Shown: piece after piece, positions 1 through 5,184 of the stretch
Layout: every line of letters starts with the position of its first letter
Position numbering within the stretch: position 1 is the first letter of the stretch
Origin: Pseudomonadota bacterium
GTDB taxonomy: Bacteria; SAR324; XYD2-FULL-50-16; JAHJRI01
DNA length: 5,184 bases
Assembly (NCBI GenBank): GCA_022360105.1
Contig: JAKSDL010000394.1
Span: forward strand, 1 to 5,184
Direction of reading: 5' to 3'
Position numbers and translations under genes: made by a program
The notes under the pieces: model-generated
Told to the model about the DNA's origin: nothing
Database searches by the model: none
What the model saw: only the letters and a program-made list of their open reading frames with translations

Positions 1-4
1 AACG

Positions 5-232
5 ATGTCCGAGTATGCCAAACTAAATTATGGAGGCACTAAGACCGGAGGTTGGCCAACCTGGACACTGGAAGTTTCAACACCAATTTGTTGCAATAAA
101 GAAGTGAATTTTATATTTCAATTGTATGAGCACCCTTCCGAAGGATGGATGTGGGGTACGGATTGTGGTTTGTTGTACGTCTTTAAATGCGATGTCTGCA
201 ACAAATTGCATTCTCAAGAGGATGGTGCTTAA
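5..232 (+). CDS. DUF1963 (YwqG-like) C-terminal region, small Cys/Trp-rich protein
   Basis: A 75-residue reading frame ending in TAA at 230-232. It carries a GGWPTW motif (residues 15-20), paired cysteines C29-C30, a hydrophobic strand followed by FQL (38-40), a GWMWG stretch (47-51), and CGLLYVFKC followed by a second cysteine (54-65). This order of GGxPxW, Cys pair, FxxQ, Gly-rich turn, YxF-C resembles the C-terminal half of DUF1963/YwqG proteins and, more distantly, the PDCD2 C-terminal domain. Cysteines at 29/30 and 62/65 could bind a metal. DUF1963 proteins are usually 200-300 residues, so this is short. The ATG lies four bases from the window edge and the frame has no stop upstream of it, so it may be the tail of a longer gene, and no ribosome binding site can be judged. 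The molecular function of the family is not established. It converges on the chemoreceptor gene and shares no obvious role with it. Confidence 0.6.
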   Translation: MSEYAKLNYGGTKTGGWPTWTLEVSTPICCNKEVNFIFQLYEHPSEGWMWGTDCGLLYVFKCDVCNKLHSQEDGA

Positions 233-252
233 TAATAGCTAACAAGTCCATA

Positions 253-329
253 AATAGGGGCATTGTTGAAGAATTGAAATTTAGTTACCGATATAAGTGA
301 ATGTCAATATCTCAACTAAGTCCCCTATT
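253..329. repeat. Nested inverted repeat between convergent genes, possible terminator
   Basis: Three arm pairs nest in register: AATAGGGG (253-260) with CCCCTATT (322-329), GTTGA (265-269) with TCAAC (312-316), and ATTGA (273-277) with TCAAT (304-308). They are separated by internal loops of 4/5 and 3/3 bases and close on a 26-base apex. It sits between the stop codons of two convergent genes, where a shared terminator would be expected. No clean run of T follows on either strand, so intrinsic termination is only a guess. It could instead be an mRNA 3'-end stabilising structure or the remnant of a mobile repeat. Confidence 0.45.
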
Positions 330-375
330 ACAGTTATTTCGCATCGATTCCAGAGCCTGATAAATAATTGAGGTA

Positions 376-2553
376 TCAATATTTTCCAAATTCCTTCTCA
401 TCTAAGGTGATCATCTTTGGTAAAACCGGCTCAGTTTTTTCAGGCCTCTCCGGCTCGACTTCCGCAATCTGAGGTAAGACTGCATTAGAACTCATGTCAG
501 TCCGTTTTAATCTAAAACGACTGATCATTTTTTGCAGATGTGAAGCCTGTTCACTTAACTCGGCCGAAGCGGATGCGGTTTCTTGGGAGATGGATGAATT
601 TTTCTGGACGACATCATTGACTTGGGCCAGACCCCTGTTTATTTCATCCGCGCTGTTACTTTGATTTTTAGAGGCGGTGGCTATGTCATCAACCAGATCA
701 TTTACTTTGGTAATGCTTTCATTTATTTCATTCAAGACTTCGGCAGTTTTACCCGCATTGTCAACACCATTTTCCACTTCCTTGGTAGAGTTTTCTATAA
801 GTTCCGTTGTGCTCTTTGCTGCTTCGGCGCTTCTGGCAGCCAGATTTCTCACTTCTTCCGCTACCACGGCGAAGCCTTTTCCGTATTTTCCAGCCCTGGC
901 AGCTTCGACCGCGGCGTTAAGGGCAAGAAGATTCGTCTGAAAAGCGATTTCATCAATCACCTTGATGATTTTTGTAATATCGGAGCTGGCTGCGCTGATT
1001 TTGTCCATTGATTTCAGCATCTGATCCATTTGATTGTTACCCTTATTGACAACATCCAGGGTATTGTTCGAAAGCTGCACCGCTTCTATGGCATTTTTAC
1101 TGCTGGATTTGGCTCCGTTACCAACTTCGGCCATTGAAGAGCTGATCTCTTCAATGCTTGCAGCCTGATCCGCTGCCCCTTTGGACAGGGCACTTGCTGA
1201 GCTGGCCAATTGACCGGCACCACTGGTGACTTGTTCTGTTGCCTGTTTGATTTGGAAGATGACATCGTTCAAGTCCATAATCATTTTTTTCAGCGACTTG
1301 CCAAGAGTGTCATTATCGGACGCCACCAGCACATCCTGATCAAGGTTACGTTCAGCGATTTCCTCTGCAATTTGGGCTTTTGTGTTCAAACTATTGACCA
1401 CTTCATTAATAACCATACCCATTTGTTCGAGTTCATGAGGCATTCCCATTTGTAAGCGGTTTGAAAGATCCCCTTTTTTTAATCTTTCCGCAAAGTCAAC
1501 AACATTGTTTATTGAATCGATTATGGATTTAACAATGAAGAATGCGATGACAAGACCAACGACAATACCGATCAACGTTATGATGACAATGCTAATAATG
1601 CTTATTCTTAACTGCGAAACCAATGAATTTAAAGCGCCTTCGGCATCCTTTTTTTCTTCGATTGAGGATTTATCCAGAATATCCTCAAGTTTTGATAGAT
1701 ATTCATGCTCCAGGTTATCTACCGTAGATAAAGCACGAATTTTACTTTGCGGGTCGTATTCCCTGAATACAGTTTCGGCTCCGTTCTTGATCTGGGAGAA
1801 CAGATTTCGAATCTTATCCAGATTTGCAATTTCCTCCGGTTTAGTTTCCAAAGGTACCAGTCGGTTTAAATAATCTTCAAAGCTTGCGGAGTCGGCTTTG
1901 AAAGCATCTATTTCTTCGGATTCTCCAGCGACATATTCCGCCAAGGCAGACAACATGTCACCTGCTTCGTCCACCAATTCAAGGTAATATCGAACCCCAG
2001 GGAGATCGTCCTGAACTGCTTCCTTGATACTGGTCGTTCTTTGTGCATCGAGAAATTCCTCGTTCTTGAGTCGATCAAGAAGAGTTTCCAATTCCTTGCC
2101 CTGATTGTTTTCCAGGGTATCAGCCATTTTAATCGCATTTTTTTCCGAAACCGGATCATATGAATTAAAAACATCTTTTTCAATAGATGCGACATATTGC
2201 TGAATCATCCTTTCTATGGTGTTCATCTTTTCCACATCCGCCTGGGAAGCCGATTCCAGCAACCTCAATTCATTGAAGTATGTGGTGAACTCCTGGTAGT
2301 TTTCGTAAAATTCTTCTTTTTCGTCCGCTTCTCCAGTCATATATTCCAAAACATTGGATTGCATGTCTCCCATTTCATCCAAAACCTGGAGATACAGAAT
2401 AACACCTGGCACATCGTCAGTTTCTACTTCGGTGGCAATGACACTAATATCCGAACTCAGTTTGAAAACGACGATGCTTGAAGTCGCCATTAACAATAAA
2501 ATAATGCCAAAACCTATAGTTAATTGGGTTCTGATCTTTGCTTTTTTTAACAT
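376..2553 (-). CDS. Methyl-accepting chemotaxis protein with duplicated periplasmic sensor
   Basis: A complete 725-residue chemoreceptor. Such proteins form inner-membrane trimers of dimers that couple a periplasmic signal to CheA through CheW. Order of parts: short cytoplasmic start, TM1 (about 11-30), helical periplasmic region (about 32-316), TM2 (about 318-341), HAMP (about 342-395), a second HAMP-like segment (about 393-435, with a DNDTLGKSL stretch), then a long coiled-coil signalling domain. The hairpin tip is near canonical (about 533-572, containing DEIAFQTNLLALNAAVEAAR and GFAVVAEEVRNLA). Family knowledge makes the flanking Ala/Ser/Glu-rich helices the methylation region. The sensor is built of two similar units (see the repeat entry). 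The tail after about 682 is Pro/Glu-rich and ends EFGKY, without the NWETF-type CheR-tethering pentapeptide. The start is supported by GAGG nine bases before the ATG. No che or flagellar gene is nearby, so it is an orphan receptor here. Its ligand cannot be read from the sequence. Confidence 0.97.
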   Translation of the reverse strand: MLKKAKIRTQLTIGFGIILLLMATSSIVVFKLSSDISVIATEVETDDVPGVILYLQVLDEMGDMQSNVLEYMTGEADEKEEFYENYQEFTTYFNELRLLESASQADVEKMNTIERMIQQYVASIEKDVFNSYDPVSEKNAIKMADTLENNQGKELETLLDRLKNEEFLDAQRTTSIKEAVQDDLPGVRYYLELVDEAGDMLSALAEYVAGESEEIDAFKADSASFEDYLNRLVPLETKPEEIANLDKIRNLFSQIKNGAETVFREYDPQSKIRALSTVDNLEHEYLSKLEDILDKSSIEEKKDAEGALNSLVSQLRISIISIVIITLIGIVVGLVIAFFIVKSIIDSINNVVDFAERLKKGDLSNRLQMGMPHELEQMGMVINEVVNSLNTKAQIAEEIAERNLDQDVLVASDNDTLGKSLKKMIMDLNDVIFQIKQATEQVTSGAGQLASSASALSKGAADQAASIEEISSSMAEVGNGAKSSSKNAIEAVQLSNNTLDVVNKGNNQMDQMLKSMDKISAASSDITKIIKVIDEIAFQTNLLALNAAVEAARAGKYGKGFAVVAEEVRNLAARSAEAAKSTTELIENSTKEVENGVDNAGKTAEVLNEINESITKVNDLVDDIATASKNQSNSADEINRGLAQVNDVVQKNSSISQETASASAELSEQASHLQKMISRFRLKRTDMSSNAVLPQIAEVEPERPEKTEPVLPKMITLDEKEFGKY
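1642..2418 (-). repeat. Tandem duplication of the chemoreceptor sensor unit (protein level)
   Basis: Residues 46-170 and 182-304 of the chemoreceptor are two copies of one unit. Over 46-100 against 182-236 (offset 136, no gaps) I count about 25 identities in 55, including DD-PGV, YL, DE-GDM, EY, GE, F, Y, N and LE. Later in the unit, YDP (132-134 against 266-268) and D-LE with L-D (from 145 against 279) align at offset 134, so one short indel separates the copies. Each unit appears all-helical, with about four amphipathic segments. The copies are well diverged, so this is an old domain duplication and not a recent DNA repeat. Confidence 0.85.
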
Positions 2554-3324
2554 TTTGAGGTCCCTCTATTTGCTCATATCAAGTTAACTCATTTTCAGGT
2601 TGCTTCGACAACATTTGAATCATCAAGTAAGAATTACAACGGCAAAATCAGCATACGATAGTTTATACTAACAGAGATTTTTACAGCATCATAGTTTTTT
2701 CTCATGCATAACGGGCAGGTTAGTTCCACCATAATGAAAACTGAACTTTACCGGATCTCAGCTTGACAAAGAGCAATGGAAATCTATCAAGGGATTGATT
2801 GCCGTATTAAAACTTTGAAAACAGGTAGTTCAAGTTTATCTGAGAATTTGCAGAAAACAGAGACACCAACTCTGGTTGGGATCTTACAATGAGGGAAACA
2901 GACTATGGAGAAAGAATAAATCGGTCTTCAGGACGAAATCAGTGAGTTGAAAACTCAATTCAATTTCCTGCTGAGAGTCTTTGCAGCCCCGGTCATCGAT
3001 AAATCGAATTCTAATTTTGCCAAGTCGCCATGATCGGTCAGAACATTTTTGATAAGATGGTCACCCGAACTGACGACATTTCAATGAAGATTTTTTGGTG
3101 GATGAGGATAACATTCATGCACTGCTGCAGTTCAAATAGAGTTTCCTTAAGCTGTCTAGCTGACACCTATTTCCTGAGGCACAAACTCCACAGCTCTAAA
3201 CAATGAAAAAGATTTTTTAGTGTTGATCTCCTCGTCCATGTGCGTTACATGTAGACACCACAGGACGTTAGAGGCATCTCTCGGAAATCGGAACGGAAAC
3301 CCCGAAATAATAGGAATAAACGGA
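2554..3324. other. Intergenic region without an intact gene, partly decayed coding DNA
   Basis: This stretch lies upstream of the minus-strand chemoreceptor gene and should hold its promoter. I find the chemoreceptor ribosome binding site just after 2553 but no convincing -10/-35, sigma-28 or sigma-54 sites. Short protein-like open segments occur in several frames. One is a 38-codon frame from ATG 2776 to TGA 2890-2892, whose product starts MEIYQGIDCRIK. Another is a segment at 2738-2818 with no start, containing LDKEQWKSIKGLIAVL. The best-supported remnant is at 2905-3139 and is listed separately. From 3140 to 3324 I see nothing recognisable. No tRNA, rRNA, transposase or CRISPR repeat is visible. 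The pattern suggests old small genes that have degraded, but chance open frames in AT-rich DNA cannot be excluded. Confidence 0.4.
2905..3139 (+). pseudogene. Decayed small gene, unknown function (nonsense plus frame changes)
   Basis: An ATG at 2905 is preceded by GAGGG at 2891-2895, a well-spaced ribosome binding site. The frame opens MEKE, hits TAA at 2917-2919, then continues without a break for 37 codons (GLQDEISELKTQFNFLLRVF followed by AAPVIDKSN) to TGA at 3031-3033. Protein-like sequence then moves to the frame starting at 3030 (MIGQNIFDKMVTRTDDI) and then to a third frame from about 3083 (FNEDFLVDEDNIHALLQFK), ending in TAG at 3137-3139. Read together this would be a mostly helical protein of roughly 75-80 residues, with a coiled-coil-like start. 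The early stop could come from one change of CAA to TAA. I do not recognise the family. The reconstruction is my inference; only the ribosome binding site and open segments are directly visible. Confidence 0.35.
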
Positions 3325-3506
3325 ATGTCTGATTTTTGGACAATAATTAGGGATGCAATTGAACCTTTAAAACTTGATTACCAAAAGAGCGAATATCAAT
3401 ACAACAGCAGTACGCAGGAAATTGTTTTTGATCGGCCGCAATCGCTGCTAAATCGGCTATTAAAGCGGTTTTGCATAAGCTCAACCGCGAAACATTCAAA
3501 AATTAA
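3325..3506 (+). pseudogene. Small gene of unknown function, apparently frameshifted
   Basis: From ATG 3325 (AGGA at 3312-3315, nine bases upstream) a frame reads MSDFWTIIRDAIEPLKLDYQ and on through QEIVFDRP. Beyond about 3435 this frame becomes implausible (LLNRLLKRFCISS) and runs 34 bases into the next gene. The frame one base back, open only from 3432, reads AAIAAKSAIKAVLHKLNRET then FKN, and ends in two consecutive stops (3504-3506 and 3507-3509), 12 bases before the dehalogenase start. Loss of a single base in the GGCC at 3434-3437 would explain both halves. The restored product would be about 61 residues with a basic helical C-terminus. No family is recognised. An alternative is that the longer unshifted frame, which could also begin at 3220, is a genuine overlapping ORF; I find that less likely. 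Confidence 0.4.
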
Positions 3507-3509
3507 TAA

Positions 3510-3518
3510 AGGAAACAG
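3510..3518 (+). promoter_or_regulatory. Ribosome binding site of the dehalogenase-like gene
   Basis: AGG at 3510-3512, within AAAGGAAACAG, lies six bases before ATG 3519. Two in-frame stops at 3504-3509 leave no alternative upstream start, so the start is fixed. The site resembles GGGAAACAG before the decayed gene at 2905. Confidence 0.75.
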
Positions 3519-4199
3519 ATGCAACCATCTCTTGATAAGAAACGGATTTTAGTGACCCAAGCGGATACTTTTATGGGTCCGGCAATTTGCGAAATATTGG
3601 AGTCACAAGGTGCTGAGGTGATCTCACATGTGGGGTCCCTGGTTGATCCGGAAGAGCCGGCAAAAATTGTAAAGGAAAGTGGCGAAGTTGATGTACTCAT
3701 CGCCAATTTAGCAATTGAGGCACCTACTACAAGTGCGTCGGAAGTTACTGACAGTGAATGGAATGAAGTCTTCGAAGCACTTGTTCACCCTCTACCACGT
3801 CTTATCAGGGCAGTTTTACCACAAATGATAGACCGGTCTTCCGGCAAGATAATTGTAGTCGGCAGTGCATCGGCACTGAGAGGGATGAAACGGACATCTA
3901 CCTACAGCGCTGCCAGGGGTGCGCAGATTGCCTATGTGCAGGCACTTGGCGTTGAAGTGGCAAAACACAATATACAGGTAAATGCTGTTGCCCAAAACTT
4001 TGTCGATAATCCCAGTTATTTTCCACCGGAAATTCAAGCCAATCCAAAATTTCAAGACAGACTAAAACGTGAGGTTCCTCTAGGTCGTCTTGTATCTGCA
4101 AAAGAGGATGCCTCTTTTGTCGCTTACCTTTGTTCGGAAGCTGCAGATTGCTTTGTTGGTCAGGTTTTTCCAGTTTGTGGCGGGTGGATTTCGCGATAA
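3519..4199 (+). CDS. Halohydrin dehalogenase-like protein (SDR superfamily, Ser-Tyr-Arg triad)
   Basis: A complete 226-residue cytosolic protein with an SDR fold. Halohydrin dehalogenases reversibly convert vicinal halohydrins to epoxides plus halide, without NAD(P), and can open epoxides with anions such as cyanide, azide or nitrite. The defining residues are visible. T13-x4-F18-x-G20 replaces the glycine-rich dinucleotide motif, with bulky F18 where the cofactor would sit. S116-x12-Y129-x3-R133 replaces the Ser-Tyr-Lys triad of SDR dehydrogenases. The loop N160-FVDNPSYFP-P170 matches the halide-binding loop region of HheC-like enzymes, and VPLGRL (186-191) and GGW near the C-terminus (221-223) are also family-like. 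It is shorter than HheA/B/C (about 235-255 residues), mainly between residues 40 and 56, and ends soon after GGW, so I would place it nearer the short HheD-type group. That subgroup, the substrate and activity are inferences. It leads a rightward group with an acetyltransferase and an MBL-fold hydrolase. Confidence 0.85.
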   Translation: MQPSLDKKRILVTQADTFMGPAICEILESQGAEVISHVGSLVDPEEPAKIVKESGEVDVLIANLAIEAPTTSASEVTDSEWNEVFEALVHPLPRLIRAVLPQMIDRSSGKIIVVGSASALRGMKRTSTYSAARGAQIAYVQALGVEVAKHNIQVNAVAQNFVDNPSYFPPEIQANPKFQDRLKREVPLGRLVSAKEDASFVAYLCSEAADCFVGQVFPVCGGWISR

Positions 4200-4201
4200 C
4201 A

Positions 4202-4232
4202 AAGCTAATTTGAAGTTTCAACAGAAAAGCTT
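4202..4232 (+). repeat. Small inverted repeat just after the dehalogenase stop
   Basis: AAGCT (4202-4206) pairs with AGCTT (4228-4232) and encloses TTGAA (4210-4214) with TTCAA (4217-4221). The inner arms must open slightly to give a four-base loop. No T-run follows, so this is not a convincing intrinsic terminator. It might act as an mRNA processing or 3'-end stability element between the first two genes of the group, or be chance. Confidence 0.25.
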
Positions 4233-4284
4233 ATCTGCGTATGATCCGAAAAGTGTGGGGCAGAATTAAACAAGAAAAAATACA

Positions 4285-4902
4285 ATGAAACCTATTTTAA
4301 TCGAAAAAGATTTATTGAAGTCTTCCGGAGGTGTTTTTTCAGAGGCTTTTTTTGATGATCCGTTTATTTCATACGTTTTTCCGGATTCCGATGAAAAGAA
4401 ACTCAAATCCCCGAAATATTGGCATTTGGCACTGAAATACGCCTATTTGTATGGTGAGGTCTACACAATATCGAAAAACCTGGAAGGTGTGGTCGCCTGG
4501 CTCCCTTCAGATAAGTTGGATACGTCGATAGTCAGAATAATTCGCTCGGGGAACTTTAAGTTACCGTGGTTGGTGGGTTCTTCTGCCTTTAAAAGGTTAT
4601 TAACCTGTGTTGAATGGGTAATGTCCCTGCAAAAGCAAATAGCTCCTTTCAAACATATGTATCTAAACGCTCTTTGTGTCTCTCCAAATCATCAAGGAAA
4701 GGGATATTCAAATACCTTGTTGAAACCAATGTTTGAAAGATTAGATAAGGAAGAGCTGCCATGCTATATGGAGACTCAAAAGCAACACATTGTTCCGTTT
4801 TATGAAAGACATGGATTTCAGGTTGTTGATGAACAAAAGATACCAGGCACTGATTTGATGAACTGGGCAATGATAAGACATCCTAACCCTAAAATTTTAT
4901 AA
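4285..4902 (+). CDS. GNAT-family N-acetyltransferase
   Basis: A complete 205-residue protein of the GNAT superfamily, which transfers an acyl group from acyl-CoA to an amine or another nucleophile. The N-terminal FFDDPFISYVFPD (22-34) is typical of one bacterial and fungal GNAT subgroup. Acetyl-CoA motif A is at about 126-150: the strand YLNALCVSP leads into Q137-x-x-G140-x-S142, the pyrophosphate-binding loop, then LLKPMFERLD. Motif B follows at about 159-178, with PCYMETQ and VPFYERHGF; Y173 is at the position often used as general acid. No signal peptide or membrane segment is seen, so it should be cytosolic. The ATG at 4285 has only a weak A-rich stretch upstream and no clear Shine-Dalgarno. 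It lies 85 bases after the dehalogenase-like gene on the same strand and may share its transcript. The acceptor substrate cannot be predicted. Confidence 0.9.
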   Translation: MKPILIEKDLLKSSGGVFSEAFFDDPFISYVFPDSDEKKLKSPKYWHLALKYAYLYGEVYTISKNLEGVVAWLPSDKLDTSIVRIIRSGNFKLPWLVGSSAFKRLLTCVEWVMSLQKQIAPFKHMYLNALCVSPNHQGKGYSNTLLKPMFERLDKEELPCYMETQKQHIVPFYERHGFQVVDEQKIPGTDLMNWAMIRHPNPKIL

Positions 4903-4930
4903 ATTGATAACCGTTTAACGAATCTAAAAA

Positions 4931-5184
4931 ATGGCACTTCAAAAATGGCCGGAAGGTTTGCCTAGGGCGGCAAATCTCAAATTTCAGAAAGTCACTCCAG
5001 TTAATGACTGGTTCGAAATATTTAGAGTAAACGATACCACGTATGCTCTTCTAGAGCCGCATCATGACGAAGAAGTATTTTCTTATCTTCTTTTGGGTAC
5101 CGATAAAGCGGCTCTGATAGATACAGGCATGGGGATAGCGAATATCAAGGTTGAAGTTGAGGAGATAACCGATTTACCTGTCAT
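4931..5184 (+). CDS. MBL-fold metallo-hydrolase, N-terminal part (cut by window edge)
   Basis: An open frame starting at ATG 4931, 28 bases after the acetyltransferase stop, runs through the window end with no stop (84 full codons). The product starts MALQKWPEGL and contains WFEIFRVNDTTYALLEPHHD (27-46), then VFSYLLLGTDKAALIDTGMG (49-68) and EEITDLPV (77-84). The pattern of strand, SYLL-GTDKAALIDTGMG and ITDLPV is the standard start of metallo-beta-lactamase-fold hydrolases, where the acidic-TG turn precedes the metal-binding HxHxDH motif by roughly 40-50 residues. That motif would lie just outside the window, so catalytic competence and substrate are unknown. MBL-fold enzymes include lactonases, thioesterases, glyoxalase II and others. 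No clear Shine-Dalgarno precedes the ATG. The close spacing suggests co-transcription with the acetyltransferase gene. Confidence 0.85.
   Translation, partial: MALQKWPEGLPRAANLKFQKVTPVNDWFEIFRVNDTTYALLEPHHDEEVFSYLLLGTDKAALIDTGMGIANIKVEVEEITDLPV

Noticed and set aside
240..340. Integron attC site after the 75-residue gene (TAACAAG start, inverted repeat)
   Set aside because: AGCTAAC does not fit the RYYYAAC core, GTTATTT at the far end does not fit GTTRRRY, and the outer arms are not symmetric. Kept only as a weak possibility in the inverted-repeat finding.
622..1011. 129-codon plus-strand frame inside the chemoreceptor gene, and similar long frames at 677-940, 1505-1873 and 1908-2195
   Set aside because: They lie wholly within the conserved chemoreceptor coding sequence in other frames and their products have no family-like motifs; they are antisense or out-of-frame shadows.
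2641..2670. Sigma-28-like flagellar promoter for the chemoreceptor on the minus strand (TAAA then GCCG)
   Set aside because: The spacer is about 18 bases instead of about 15, and the -10 box departs from GCCGATAA after the first four bases.
3425..3440. Programmed -1 frameshift joining the two halves of the gene at 3325-3506
   Set aside because: The downstream frame opens only after a TGA at 3429-3431. The short usable window (CGG CCG CAA) contains no X-XXY-YYZ slippery heptamer, so a mutation or sequencing error is more likely.
3220..3552. 110-codon frame overlapping the start of the dehalogenase gene
   Set aside because: Its start region (3220-3324) has no protein-like character or good ribosome binding site, and its end reads through the next gene's start in the wrong frame. 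Only the middle from 3325 looks like genuine coding sequence.
71..4222. Repeat of GAAGTTTCAACA at about 71-82 and 4212-4223
   Set aside because: Twelve AT-rich bases, one copy inside a coding sequence and one in a spacer, with no extension on either side; consistent with chance.

Overview
The window is 5.2 kb of moderately AT-rich bacterial DNA. It holds one large chemoreceptor gene on the minus strand and, to its right, a rightward run of enzyme genes: a halohydrin-dehalogenase-like member of the SDR superfamily, a GNAT acetyltransferase, and the start of a metallo-beta-lactamase-fold hydrolase cut by the window edge. A membrane-anchored chemoreceptor with a periplasmic sensor points to a motile Gram-negative bacterium. 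The enzyme set would fit a proteobacterium, possibly marine, but that is an impression from family membership and nothing here fixes the taxon.

Region by region. Positions 5-232 encode a 75-residue Cys/Trp-rich protein that looks like the C-terminal part of a DUF1963 (YwqG-like) protein; it may begin outside the window. Positions 233-375 separate it from the convergent chemoreceptor gene and hold a long nested inverted repeat (253-329). Positions 376-2553 (minus strand) encode a complete 725-residue methyl-accepting chemotaxis protein whose periplasmic sensor is an internal tandem duplication. Positions 2554-3518 contain no intact gene over 60 codons. They do contain what look like two decayed small genes: one at 2905-3139, with a good ribosome binding site but an early stop and frame changes, and one at 3325-3506, which appears frameshifted near 3435. 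Positions 3519-4902 hold the dehalogenase-like gene and the acetyltransferase gene, and 4931-5184 the first 84 codons of the hydrolase.

The most informative result is the 226-residue SDR protein. It lacks the dinucleotide-binding glycine motif and the Tyr-x3-Lys of ordinary SDR dehydrogenases. Instead it carries T13-x4-F18-x-G20 and S116-x12-Y129-x3-R133, the two signatures used to recognise halohydrin dehalogenases. A generic pipeline would probably call it an SDR oxidoreductase, but the visible residues predict a cofactor-independent lyase acting on vicinal halohydrins and epoxides.

The three enzyme genes lie on one strand with gaps of 85 and 28 bases and no strong terminator between them, so they may be co-transcribed. 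A joint pathway, such as dehalogenation or epoxide opening followed by acyl transfer and hydrolysis, is speculation. No clearly new multi-gene system (defence, CRISPR, mobile element) is visible.
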